Assembly (NCBI GenBank): GCA_965279255.1
Contig: OZ257146.1
Span: forward strand, 4,216,001 to 4,280,000
DNA: 64,000 bases
Direction of reading: 5' to 3'
Origin: CAMFLJ01 sp965279255
GTDB taxonomy: Bacteria > Actinomycetota > Acidimicrobiia > Acidimicrobiales > Acidimicrobilacustridaceae
Of the stretch, positions 52,517 to 64,000 are shown piece by piece. The notes under the pieces are model-generated. The model saw only the letters and a list, made by a program, of their open reading frames with translations, did no database searches and was not told the DNA's origin. Made by a program: the position numbers and the translations under genes. Numbering within the stretch: position 1 is the stretch's first letter; each line of letters begins with the position of its first letter.

Positions 52517-53233
52517 ATGGCGAAGCACGGAAAGAAGTACACCGACGCGACCCGTCGGTACGACCGCACCCAGCACCACACCTCGCCCGAGGCCGTGGAG
52601 CTGGTGAAGAGCCTGGCCACCGCCAAGTTCGACGAGACCGTCGAGCTCGCCGTGCGCCTGGGCGTCGATCCCCGCAAGGCCGACCAGATGGTGCGTGGCA
52701 CCGTGGCCCTGCCCTCCGGCACCGGCACCGACGTCCGCGTCGCCGTGTTCGCCCAGGGTGATGCCGCCGCCGAGGCCCGTGAGGCCGGCGCCGACATCGT
52801 GGGCGCCGAGGACCTCATCGCCCAGGTCGAGGGCGGCATGCTCGACTTCGACGTCGCCATCGCCACCCCGGACCTCATGCCCCAGGTCGGCAAGCTCGGC
52901 CGGTCCCTCGGCCCCCGAGGCCTGATGCCGAACCCCAAGACCGGCACCGTCACCACCGACGTGGGCAAGGCCGTCGCCGACTTCAAGGGCGGCAAGGTCG
53001 AGTACCGCACCGACCGCCACGGCAACGTGCACGTCCCGATCGGCAAGGTCAGCTTCGAGTCGGCCGCCCTGGCCGCCAACCTGCGGGCCGTGCTCGAGGA
53101 GCTCGAGCGGGCCAAGCCGGCCGCCGCCAAGGGCCGTTACTTCAAGCGGGTCGTCGTGGCCTCCACCATGGGCCCGAGCATCCAGCTCGACACCGCCCGG
53201 ATGCTCGTCATCGACGAGGTCCCCGCCGTCTGA
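52517..53233 (+). CDS. rplA: 50S ribosomal protein L1
   Basis: The protein has 238 residues. The family signature is MPQVGKLGRSLGPRGLMPNP with KTGTVTTDVGKAVADFKGG following. It begins MAKHGKKYTDATRRYDRTQ. L1 binds 23S rRNA at the L1 stalk and in many bacteria represses its own operon. The ATG at 52517 has GAGGGAG upstream. An in-frame upstream start lacks support. Confidence 0.97.
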   Translation: MAKHGKKYTDATRRYDRTQHHTSPEAVELVKSLATAKFDETVELAVRLGVDPRKADQMVRGTVALPSGTGTDVRVAVFAQGDAAAEAREAGADIVGAEDLIAQVEGGMLDFDVAIATPDLMPQVGKLGRSLGPRGLMPNPKTGTVTTDVGKAVADFKGGKVEYRTDRHGNVHVPIGKVSFESAALAANLRAVLEELERAKPAAAKGRYFKRVVVASTMGPSIQLDTARMLVIDEVPAV

Positions 53234-53244
53234 TCCACCAGCCC

Positions 53245-53274
53245 TTGGAGGTGGCGCCCCCGGGCCGCTACCCT
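53245..53274 (+). promoter_or_regulatory. Promoter candidate for rplJ-rplL
   Basis: TTGGAG (53245-53250), an 18-base spacer and TACCCT (53269-53274). The transcript would begin near 53281 and carry a leader of more than 300 bases before rplJ. Confidence 0.55.
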
Positions 53275-53280
53275 CGAAGG

Positions 53281-53596
53281 GCTTTCGTCCGGCTCCTGCC
53301 GGGCACCCACAATCGAAGATCCGCTCGCCGCAGACATCCGGTGCCCCTCGGGGCGTAACGGGCCCGCACACCGACCTCGGTCGATGCGCACCACGGCCCC
53401 CCTGACGAGGCGAACCTCCGCACCACGGGGCGTTCGCACGCGCAAGCGGCGGACGCCCTGTCGTCGTCTCCCGGTGAGTTCGCTCCCCGGTGGTCGCTGA
53501 CGGGGCACGGGCGCTGCGACGCCCACCGGCACCTCGGTGCCGAACCCCCGGTGCCATCCGGTGCCGGGGCCCTGACAGCCAGAGAGAGGAGGTGCG
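53281..53596 (+). promoter_or_regulatory. Long rplJ leader RNA with competing stem-loops
   Basis: This 316-base stretch has no protein gene. Near its 3' end CGGCAC (53527-53532) can pair with GTGCCG (53537-53542). The same GGCACC could instead pair with further GGTGCC copies at 53550 and 53560. CATCCGGTGCC occurs twice (about 53334 and 53555). The ribosome site GAGAGGAGG is just downstream. In many bacteria L10 binds its own mRNA leader to repress rplJL, so an L10-type leader is the likely meaning; the exact fold is inferred. Confidence 0.55.
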
Positions 53597-54343
53597 ATGG
53601 ACAACCCGAGACCGGAAAAGGTGGCCGTGGTCGATGAGGTGCGACAGCGCTTCAGCGACTCCGATGCCGTCCTGCTCACCGAGTACCGCGGCATCAACGT
53701 CGGCGATCTCGCCGCCCTGCGCCGCGCGCTTCGTGACGCTGGCGGCGAGTACAAGGTCTACAAGAACACGCTCGTGCGCTTCGCAGCGCGCGACCTGGGC
53801 CTCGATCTCGACGAGCAGCTGACCGGGCCGACGGCCATCGCCTTCGTTCCCACCGGCAGCGGTGGCGATCCTGTCGCCGTGGCCAAGGCTCTTCGCGAGT
53901 TCGCGAAGGGCAACCCGAACCTGGTGGTGAAGGGCGGTGTGCTCGGCGAGAAGCTTCTTTCCGCCGAGGACGCCAAGGCCCTCGCCGAGGTCGCTCCCCG
54001 CGAGGAGCTGCTCGCCAAGCTGGCCGGCCTCATGGCCGCCCCGATGGTGCAGTTCGCCGGCCTGCTGCAGGCCGTCCCGCGTGACTTCGCCTACGGCCTC
54101 CAGGCCCTGATCGAGAAGGGTGGCGCCCCCGGTGCCCCCGCCTCGCCCGAGGCCCCTGCCGACGAGGCCCCCGCCGACGCCCCCGCCGAGGAGGTGGCGG
54201 CCGACGAGGCCCCCGCCGCCGAGGTCGAGGCCGACGCCACCACCGACACCACCGACACCCCCGCTGCCTCGGCCGATGCCGACGCCGCCACCGACGACGA
54301 TGCCCCGGCCGACGACGCCGCGGCCGAGAACCAGGAGAACTAG
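53597..54343 (+). CDS. rplJ: 50S ribosomal protein L10 with acidic C-terminal tail
   Basis: The protein has 248 residues, whereas L10 is usually 165-180. The first 175 residues are a normal L10: KVAVVDEVRQRFSDSDAVLL, TEYRGINVGDLAALRRALRD and YKVYKNTLVRFAARDLGLDL. The last 70 are almost only Ala, Asp, Glu, Pro and Thr (PADEAPADAPAEEVAADEAP and similar). L10 anchors L7/L12 dimers to the ribosome. The tail lies after the L7/L12-binding helix and is probably disordered. GAGAGGAGG lies before the ATG. Confidence 0.94.
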   Translation: MDNPRPEKVAVVDEVRQRFSDSDAVLLTEYRGINVGDLAALRRALRDAGGEYKVYKNTLVRFAARDLGLDLDEQLTGPTAIAFVPTGSGGDPVAVAKALREFAKGNPNLVVKGGVLGEKLLSAEDAKALAEVAPREELLAKLAGLMAAPMVQFAGLLQAVPRDFAYGLQALIEKGGAPGAPASPEAPADEAPADAPAEEVAADEAPAAEVEADATTDTTDTPAASADADAATDDDAPADDAAAENQEN

Positions 54344-54346
54344 ATC

Positions 54347-54733
54347 ATGGCCACCAAGGAAGAGATCCTCGACGCCATCGCCGGCATGTCCGTCCTCGAG
54401 CTCAGCGAGCTCCTGAAGGACTTCGAAGAGAAGTTCGGCGTGACCGCCGCTGCTCCCGTCGCCGTGGCTGCCGCCCCGGCCGCCGGTGGCGCCGGTGGCG
54501 GGGATGCCGCCGCCGAGGAGAAGGACGAGTTCGACGTCATCCTCACCGGTGCCGGCGACAAGAAGATCCAGGTCATCAAGGAGGTTCGCTCGCTGACGAA
54601 CCTGGGCCTCAAGGAGGCCAAGGACCTCGTCGACGGCGCTCCCAAGCCCGTCCTCGAGGGCGTGACCAAGGACGACGCCGAGAAGGCCAAGGCGGCCCTC
54701 GAGGGCGCCGGCGCCTCCGTCGAGCTCAAGTAG
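54347..54733 (+). CDS. rplL: 50S ribosomal protein L7/L12
   Basis: The protein has 128 residues, standard. The N-terminal dimer domain is followed by an Ala/Gly hinge (VAVAAAPAAGGAGGGDAAA). The C-terminal domain, KDEFDVILTGAGDKKIQVIK, EVRSLTNLGLKEAKDLVDGA and KDDAEKAKAALEGAGASVEL, recruits GTPase factors. The ATG lies 3 bases after the rplJ stop. A strong terminator follows. Confidence 0.97.
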   Translation: MATKEEILDAIAGMSVLELSELLKDFEEKFGVTAAAPVAVAAAPAAGGAGGGDAAAEEKDEFDVILTGAGDKKIQVIKEVRSLTNLGLKEAKDLVDGAPKPVLEGVTKDDAEKAKAALEGAGASVELK

Positions 54734-54768
54734 CCCGACGCGGCACCCGCCGCACGCTGTTGCTGTCG

Positions 54769-54796
54769 CAGGGCCCGCCCCCCGGGGCGGGCCCTG
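54769..54796 (+). terminator. Terminator after rplL
   Basis: CAGGGCCCGCCC (54769-54780) and GGGCGGGCCCTG (54785-54796) form a perfect 12-base-pair stem with loop CCCG. It separates rplJL from rpoBC, and may leak as in other bacteria. Confidence 0.85.
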
Positions 54797-54868
54797 TCGC
54801 GTGCCGGCCCGGGCCCCTGGGATCCTGGCCCTCGGCCGGCCCGATTCCGGTTCGGGACCTTCGGATGC

Positions 54869-54897
54869 TTGACCTCCCGGGCCCTTTCCTTTACCGT
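54869..54897 (+). promoter_or_regulatory. Consensus-like promoter for rpoB-rpoC
   Basis: TTGACC (54869-54874), a 17-base spacer and TACCGT (54892-54897). This is the closest match to a housekeeping sigma promoter in the window. The start of transcription would be near 54904, about 195 bases before the rpoB start codon. Confidence 0.75.
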
Positions 54898-54903
54898 GCC
54901 GCT

Positions 54904-55097
54904 CAACCTGACCGGGGTAGAAGTGGATGATCCCCCGAGTGAGCGCCCGGATCCTTCGGATCCCAGGGTTGCTCTTCCACGCGCGTTCGGCCTAGGATCC
55001 CAGGTCGCCGCTTCGCGCCGGTATGCCGTGTTCCGTCCCCGACGGTCCAACGCGCCCCGGACGCAGGCGGCTTGGCCGCCCTACCGAGGAGTCATCC
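54904..55097 (+). promoter_or_regulatory. rpoB leader with two stem-loops
   Basis: GGATCC-TTC-GGATCC (54949-54963) and GGCGGC-TTG-GCCGCC (55066-55080) can fold. The second ends 6 bases before the GAGGAG ribosome site (55086-55091) of rpoB. The leader has no open frame that I would call a gene. It may control translation or attenuate transcription of rpoBC. Confidence 0.45.
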
Positions 55098-58000
55098 TTG
55101 CCTGCTCGCTCGTCTGTCCGTGAACGCTATTCGTTCGCAAACCTCGACGAAGCACTCGAGCTGCCCGATCTGATCGCCATCCAGCGCGAATCGTTCGAGT
55201 GGTTCCTGCACCAGGGTCTCGCTGAGACCTTCCGAGACATCAGCCCCATCAAGGACTTCACGGAGACCTTGCAGCTGGAGCTGGAGTTCGACCCCGACGA
55301 CGAGGACCTCCGGCCCCCGCCGAAGTTCTCGGTCGAGGAGTGCAAGGAGAAGGACATGACCTTCTCCGCGCCGATCTTCGTCCGCGCCCGCTTCATGAAC
55401 GCCACCACCGGCGAGATCAAGGAGCAGACGGTCTTCATGGGTGACTTCCCCATGATGACCGACAAGGGCACCTTCGTGATCAACGGCACCGAGCGCGTCG
55501 TGGTCTCCCAGCTGGTGCGCTCCCCGGGCGTCATCTTCCAGCCGGGCGAGCGGTTCCGCCTGCGCAACCTGCAGAAGCACCAGCTCGTCACCGGCACCAT
55601 CCACCCCTACCGCGGTGAGTGGATCGAGTTCGACGTCGAGCAGAAGCCGGGCAAGGACGTCACCGCCGGCGCCCGCGTCGCCCGCAAGCGTCGCCTCAGC
55701 CTGTTCGTGCTGCTCCGGGCCCTCGGCTACGACGAGGAGAACTACCCGGGCTTCCTCGACCGCTTCGTGCGCCACTTCGACTTCCTCGAAGGCCAGTGGG
55801 AGAAGGACCGCGAGCTCGCTCCCACCCAGGACGAGGCGCTGGTCGAGATCTACAAGCGGGCCCGTCCGGGCGAGCCGCCGTCGGTCGAGTCGGCCAAGGC
55901 CTACTTCCGCAACGCCTTCTTCGAGAGCCGTCGCTACGACCTCTCCCGCGTCGGGCGCTACAAGCTCAACCGCAAGCTCGGCCCGGAGCTCGACAAGATC
56001 GAGGCCCTCTTCGGCATCGAGCTCGAGAAGCCCGAGGCCGACCAGTCGGTGCTCACCCCGGCCGAGGTCCTGGCCGCCACCACCTACCTGCTGAACCTGG
56101 TCAACGCCGAGCCGGGCTACCGCCTCGACGACCAGGACCACTTCGCCAACCGCCGCATCCGGTCGGTCGGCGAGCTGATCCAGAACCAGGTCCGCATCGG
56201 CCTCTCCCGCATGGAGCGGGTCGTCCGCGAGCGCATGACCACCCAGGACGTCGAGGCCATCACGCCCCAGACGCTCATCAACATCCGGCCCGTGGTCGCC
56301 GCCATCAAGGAGTTCTTCGGAACCTCCCAGCTGTCGCAGTTCATGGACCAGGTGAACCCGCTGTCGGGCCTCACCCACCGTCGTCGCCTCTCGGCCCTCG
56401 GCCCCGGCGGCCTCTCCCGTGAGCGTGCCGGCTTCGAGGTCCGCGACGTCCACTTCAGCCACTACGGCCGCATGTGCCCGATCGAGACCCCTGAAGGCCC
56501 GAACATCGGCCTCATCGGCGCCCTGGCCACCTTCGCCCGGGTGAACGCGTTCGGCTTCATCGAGTCGCCGTACCGCAAGGTCATCGACGGCAAGGTCACC
56601 GACGAGATCGTCTACCTGGCCGCCGACGAGGAGGAGGAGTACGTCGTCGCCCAGGCGAACGCGCCCCTCAACCCCGACGGCAGCTTCAAGGCCGACCGCG
56701 TCCTCGTGCGCCGGTCCCCGCAGGCCGCCACGCTCGGCGAGCTCAAGCTCATGCTCGAGCGCGACGTCTTCTTCGGTGCCACCACCGAGATCTCGAACGT
56801 GCCGCCGAACGAGGTCCAGCTCATGGACGTCTCGCCGAAGCAGATCGTCTCGGTCGCCACGGCGCTGATCCCGTTCCTCGAGCACGACGACGCCAACCGG
56901 GCGCTCATGGGCGCCAACATGCAGCGCCAGGCCGTGCCCCTGCTGCGTGCGGAGGCCCCGTACATCGGCACCGGCATCGAGTCCCGCGCCGCCCGCGACG
57001 CCGCCGACATGATCCTCGCCGAGGACGACGGCGTCATCGCCGAGGTCGACGGCAACTCGATCACCGTCGAGTACAAGTCGAAGGGCCGCAAGGTCTACCG
57101 GCTGCTCAAGTTCGAGCGCTCGAACCAGGACACCTGCATCAACCAGAAGCCCTTCGTGGCCGACGGCCAGAAGGTCTCCAAGGGCGACATCCTCGCCCAC
57201 GGCCCCTCCACCGACAACGGCGAGCTCGCCCTGGGCAAGAACCTCGTCGTCGCCTTCATGCCGTGGGAGGGCTACAACTTCGAGGACGCCATCATCCTCT
57301 CGGAGCGCCTGGTGAAGGACGACGTGCTCACGTCGATCCACATCAAGGAGCACGAGATCGACGCCCGCGACACCAAGCTCGGTCCGGAGGAGATCACCCG
57401 GGACATCCCGAACCTCTCCGACGAGATCCTCGCCGACCTCGACGAGCGCGGCATCATCCGCGTCGGCGCCGAGGTGGGTGCGGGCGACGTGCTCGTGGGC
57501 AAGGTCACCCCGAAGGGCGAGACCGAGCTCACCCCCGAGGAGCGGCTCCTCCGGGCCATCTTCGGTGAGAAGGCCCGCGAGGTGCGCGACACCTCGCTGA
57601 AGGTGCCCCACGGCGAGACCGGCAAGGTCATCGACGTCAAGGTGTTCAGCCGCGACGAGAGCCACGAGCTGCCCCCGGGCGTCAACCAGCTGGTGCGGGT
57701 CTACGTGGCCCAGAAGCGCAAGATCAGCGTGGGCGACAAGCTCGCCGGCCGCCACGGCAACAAGGGCGTCATCTCCAAGATCCTCCCCCTGGAGGACATG
57801 CCCTTCCTGTCCGACGGCACCCCCGTCGACATCATCCTCAACCCCCTCGGCGTCCCGTCCCGCATGAACGTGGGCCAGGTCCTCGAGGCGCACCTGGGCT
57901 ATGCCGCCCGCTACGGCTGGAAGGTCGACGGCGACGACGTCGGCCGCGAGCCGATCCGGGGCACCGAGTCCAAGACCCGGCCCACCACGCCTCCCTCGAC

Positions 58001-58691
58001 CCTCGTGGCCACGCCCGTCTTCGACGGCGCCCACTGGGACGAAGAGGAGCAGGCGGGCAAGCACCCGACCATCCAGAGCATCTTCAAGAACCTGCACCCC
58101 GAGGCGACCGACCCCCGCTACGGCGACAACGGCCGGCTCATGCAGGACAACGGGAAGACCACGCTCTTCAACGGTCGCACCGGTGAGCCCTACGACAACC
58201 CCATCACCGTGGGCGTCGTCTACATCCTGAAGCTGGCCCACCTCGTGGACGACAAGATCCACGCCCGGTCGACCGGCCCCTACTCGATGATCACCCAGCA
58301 GCCCCTCGGCGGTAAGGCCCAGTTCGGTGGCCAGAGGTTCGGCGAGATGGAGGTGTGGGCCCTCGAGGCCTACGGCGCCGCCTACTGCCTGCAGGAGCTG
58401 CTCACCATCAAGTCCGACGACGTGCTCGGCCGCGTGAAGGTCTACGAGGCCATCGTCAAGGGCGAGAACATCCCCGAGCCCGGCATCCCCGAGTCCTTCA
58501 AGGTGCTCATCAAGGAGATGCAGGCCCTGTGCCTCAACGTCGAGGTCCTCTCCACCACTGGTGAGGAGATCGAGATGCGTGAGCTCGACGAAGACATCTT
58601 CCGCACCGCCGAGGAGCTCGGCATCGACCTCTCGCGCCCCGAACGAGGCAGCGACGAAGACGATGCCCGCCGCCAGGCCGAGAGGAGCTGA
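55098..58691 (+). CDS. rpoB: RNA polymerase beta subunit
   Basis: The protein has 1197 residues if translation starts at TTG 55098, 6 bases after GAGGAG; it then begins with the actinobacterial-type PARSSVRERYSFANLDEALE. Upstream in-frame codons are Pro/Arg-rich and lie in the leader. The rifampicin region reads GTSQLSQFMDQVNPLSGLTH. Val419 takes the place of the first Asn of the usual DQNNPL. Other landmarks: GFEVRDVHFSHYGRMCPIET, GRHGNKGVISKILPLEDMPF and GGKAQFGGQRFGEMEVWALE. rpoC follows after 4 bases. Confidence 0.97.
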   Translation: MPARSSVRERYSFANLDEALELPDLIAIQRESFEWFLHQGLAETFRDISPIKDFTETLQLELEFDPDDEDLRPPPKFSVEECKEKDMTFSAPIFVRARFMNATTGEIKEQTVFMGDFPMMTDKGTFVINGTERVVVSQLVRSPGVIFQPGERFRLRNLQKHQLVTGTIHPYRGEWIEFDVEQKPGKDVTAGARVARKRRLSLFVLLRALGYDEENYPGFLDRFVRHFDFLEGQWEKDRELAPTQDEALVEIYKRARPGEPPSVESAKAYFRNAFFESRRYDLSRVGRYKLNRKLGPELDKIEALFGIELEKPEADQSVLTPAEVLAATTYLLNLVNAEPGYRLDDQDHFANRRIRSVGELIQNQVRIGLSRMERVVRERMTTQDVEAITPQTLINIRPVVAAIKEFFGTSQLSQFMDQVNPLSGLTHRRRLSALGPGGLSRERAGFEVRDVHFSHYGRMCPIETPEGPNIGLIGALATFARVNAFGFIESPYRKVIDGKVTDEIVYLAADEEEEYVVAQANAPLNPDGSFKADRVLVRRSPQAATLGELKLMLERDVFFGATTEISNVPPNEVQLMDVSPKQIVSVATALIPFLEHDDANRALMGANMQRQAVPLLRAEAPYIGTGIESRAARDAADMILAEDDGVIAEVDGNSITVEYKSKGRKVYRLLKFERSNQDTCINQKPFVADGQKVSKGDILAHGPSTDNGELALGKNLVVAFMPWEGYNFEDAIILSERLVKDDVLTSIHIKEHEIDARDTKLGPEEITRDIPNLSDEILADLDERGIIRVGAEVGAGDVLVGKVTPKGETELTPEERLLRAIFGEKAREVRDTSLKVPHGETGKVIDVKVFSRDESHELPPGVNQLVRVYVAQKRKISVGDKLAGRHGNKGVISKILPLEDMPFLSDGTPVDIILNPLGVPSRMNVGQVLEAHLGYAARYGWKVDGDDVGREPIRGTESKTRPTTPPSTLVATPVFDGAHWDEEEQAGKHPTIQSIFKNLHPEATDPRYGDNGRLMQDNGKTTLFNGRTGEPYDNPITVGVVYILKLAHLVDDKIHARSTGPYSMITQQPLGGKAQFGGQRFGEMEVWALEAYGAAYCLQELLTIKSDDVLGRVKVYEAIVKGENIPEPGIPESFKVLIKEMQALCLNVEVLSTTGEEIEMRELDEDIFRTAEELGIDLSRPERGSDEDDARRQAERS

Positions 58692-58695
58692 GGGA

Positions 58696-62673
<3,978 letters not shown>

Positions 62674-62685
62674 CCCATCCAGGAC

Positions 62686-62712
62686 CGCCGGCCGGGCTCG
62701 TCCCGGCCGGCG
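62686..62712 (+). terminator. Terminator after rpoC
   Basis: CGCCGGCCGGG (62686-62696) and CCCGGCCGGCG (62702-62712) form an 11-base-pair stem with loop CTCGT, 12 bases after the rpoC stop. Confidence 0.85.
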
Positions 62713-62724
62713 TCCCACGGGCGT

Positions 62725-62754
62725 TTGCCGAACCGGTGCGCCCGCCCCTAGCAT
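62725..62754 (+). promoter_or_regulatory. Promoter candidate for rpsL-rpsG-fusA
   Basis: TTGCCG (62725-62730), an 18-base spacer and TAGCAT (62749-62754), right behind the rpoC terminator. The leader to rpsL would be about 90 bases. Confidence 0.6.
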
Positions 62755-62849
62755 TGCAAGTCGGCTCTGTCGCGGATCGCGCCTTCTGAGGCCGATATCG
62801 AACGACGCGCCAATCGAACGCCGTGTTGAGAACGTAGGAAAGGTTCGCT

Positions 62850-63221
62850 GTGCCCACCATCCAGCAGTTGGTCCGCAAGGGCCGCCAGTCGAAGCCCGCG
62901 AAGGGCAAGACCCCGGCCCTCAAGGGCGCCCCGCAGCGACGGGGTGTGTGCACGCGCGTTTACACGACCACCCCGAAGAAGCCGAACTCCGCACTGCGAA
63001 AGGTCGCCCGTGTGCGCCTGTCCAGTGGCATGGAGGTCACCGCCTACATCCCGGGCGAGGGCCACAACCTGCAGGAGCACTCCATCGTGCTCGTGCGTGG
63101 AGGCCGTGTGAAGGATCTTCCCGGCGTCCGTTACAAGATCATCCGCGGCACGCTCGACACCTCGGGCGTGCGCGACCGCAAGCAGGCCCGTAGTCGCTAC
63201 GGCGCCAAGAAGGAGAGCTGA
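62850..63221 (+). CDS. rpsL: 30S ribosomal protein S12
   Basis: The protein has 123 residues. It contains GRQSKPAKGKTPALKGAPQR and TTPKKPNSALRKVARVRLSS, with wild-type lysines at the streptomycin-related site (K43, K44 here). The methylthiolated-Asp loop GGRVKDLPGVRY follows. The next residue is Lys (RYKIIRG), where His is usual. The start is GTG, with AGGAAAGG upstream. rpsG starts 1 base after its stop. Confidence 0.97.
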   Translation: MPTIQQLVRKGRQSKPAKGKTPALKGAPQRRGVCTRVYTTTPKKPNSALRKVARVRLSSGMEVTAYIPGEGHNLQEHSIVLVRGGRVKDLPGVRYKIIRGTLDTSGVRDRKQARSRYGAKKES

Positions 63222-63222
63222 C

Positions 63223-63693
63223 GTGCCCCGCAAGGGTCCCGCCCCGCGCCGAGAGCTGATGCCCGATCCGATCTACCGGTCGGTGGTCGTCACCCAGCTC
63301 GTCAACAAGATCCTGCAGCGCGGCAAGCGCTCCACCGCCGAGAAGATCGTCTACGAGGCGCTCGAGATCATCGAGGCCAAGACCGGCTCCGAGCCGATCG
63401 CCACGCTGAAGCGTGCCGTCGACGGCATCAAGCCCCAGCTCGAGGTGCGCAGCCGCCGCGTCGGCGGTGCCACCTACCAGGTCCCGGTCGAGGTGCGCCC
63501 CCGTCGGGCCAACACCCTCGCCATCCGCTGGATCGTCGGCTACTCCCGTCAGCGCCGTGAGCGCACGATGGCCGAGCGCCTCGCCAACGAGCTGCTCGAC
63601 GCCAGCAACGGCGTCGGCGCGTCGATCAAGCGCAAGGAAGACCTCCACAAGATGGCCGAGTCCAACAAGGCCTTCGCGCACTACCGCTGGTAG
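63223..63693 (+). CDS. rpsG: 30S ribosomal protein S7
   Basis: The protein has 156 residues, the standard length. It begins MPRKGPAPRRELMPDPIYRS and contains VNKILQRGKRSTAEKIVYEA and RRVGGATYQVPVEVRPRRAN. It ends NKAFAHYRW. S7 starts assembly of the 30S head and can regulate the str operon. The GTG follows AGGAGAG by about 7 bases. Confidence 0.97.
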   Translation: MPRKGPAPRRELMPDPIYRSVVVTQLVNKILQRGKRSTAEKIVYEALEIIEAKTGSEPIATLKRAVDGIKPQLEVRSRRVGGATYQVPVEVRPRRANTLAIRWIVGYSRQRRERTMAERLANELLDASNGVGASIKRKEDLHKMAESNKAFAHYRW

Positions 63694-63722
63694 CCGCACT
63701 CCGGCGCTGCCGCCGCCTCGGT

Positions 63723-63742
63723 CGCCCCGCCACGGCGGGGCG
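63723..63742 (+). other. Hairpin between rpsG and fusA
   Basis: CGCCCCGC (63723-63730) and GCGGGGCG (63735-63742) pair perfectly around CACG. It is inside the str operon, so partial attenuation or RNA processing before fusA is more likely than full termination. The rest of the 114-base gap shows only the fusA ribosome site (AGGACTGAAGAG). Confidence 0.55.
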
Positions 63743-63807
63743 TCGTCGCGACAGCGCTGCCGCCCCTCCCGCCGAACCCACCACGCCCCACCGACAGGAC
63801 TGAAGAG

Positions 63808-64000
63808 ATGGCCAGTCGCCCGTACTCGCTCGAGCGCACCCGCAACATCGGCATCATGGCCCACATCGATGCCGGCAAGACCACCACGACCGAGCGGATC
63901 CTCTACTACACCGGCAAGAACTACAAGATCGGTGAGGTCCACGACGGCGGCGCCACCATGGACTGGATGGTCCAGGAGCAGGAGCGCGGGATCACCATCA
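63808..64000 (+). CDS. fusA: Elongation factor G, N-terminal part (cut by window end)
   Basis: Sixty-four residues are visible, starting MASRPYSLERTRNIGIMAHI. G1 is AHIDAGKTTTTERIL, and switch I begins with the region TMDWMVQEQERGITI. These are specific for EF-G, the translocase. The gene continues beyond the window. tuf does not follow within view and is found separately at 48033. Confidence 0.96.
   Translation, partial: MASRPYSLERTRNIGIMAHIDAGKTTTTERILYYTGKNYKIGEVHDGGATMDWMVQEQERGITI

Noticed and set aside
53234..53596. A small protein gene in the rplJ upstream gap
   Set aside because: No frame with a ribosome site and sensible composition; the stretch is better explained as promoter and leader RNA.

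Overview
The window is high-GC DNA, densely packed with genes and clearly bacterial. A WhiB-type regulator, a uroporphyrinogen methyltransferase/synthase fusion, the tRNA-Trp-secE-nusG-rplKA-rplJL-rpoBC-rpsLG-fusA order and frequent GTG/TTG starts point to an actinobacterium. The split cytochrome b and the two complex I loci suggest the class Acidimicrobiia or a near relative; this placement is inference. I see no insertion sequence, phage, CRISPR array or resistance cassette. It reads as conserved chromosomal core.

Layout. 1-730: the end of a pentapeptide-repeat gene facing a WhiB regulator. 953-6168: a tetrapyrrole block (cobA/hemD fusion, hemB, hemL), then zwf. 6248-12941: a respiratory quinol oxidoreductase cluster. 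It has a divergent monohaem cytochrome c, an unknown membrane protein, an 8Fe ferredoxin, a b6-type cytochrome b, a subunit IV-type protein, a Rieske protein, a dihaem cytochrome c and a second unknown membrane protein. 12946-28849: a complete 14-gene nuoA-N operon. 28981-39454: a second, divergent complex I operon, nuoABCDHIJKLMN, with no nuoEFG. 39479-43119: a MidA/NDUFAF7-family methyltransferase, acetyl-CoA synthetase and a HAD phosphatase. 43173-47567: yajQ, a PAS-GGDEF-EAL protein, tRNA-Tyr, an SGNH hydrolase and a GNAT acetyltransferase. 47762-64000: tRNA-Thr, tRNA-Met, tuf, rpmG, an ECF sigma/anti-sigma pair, tRNA-Trp, then the secE to fusA block, cut by the window end.

How the genes work together. 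The haem genes supply cofactor to the cytochromes beside them. Two complex I enzymes would feed menaquinone: one has the NADH module, the other needs a different electron donor. The b6f-like complex oxidises menaquinol and passes electrons to c-type haems. The ferredoxin inside that cluster and the lack of NuoEFG in the second complex I suggest a low-potential ferredoxin circuit, which is a hypothesis. MidA directly after the second nuo operon matches the role of its mitochondrial relative in complex I assembly. The last third is translation and transcription machinery, with several readable promoters, leaders and hairpin terminators.

Most unusual points: the tandem non-identical complex I operons joined to a b6f-like cluster; a short helical motif (IPxHLLxRS type) shared by two proteins of that cluster; two uncharacterised membrane proteins in the same cluster; acidic, His-rich inserts and tails on complex I subunits; and two genes (Rieske and tuf) whose codon use differs sharply from their neighbours.
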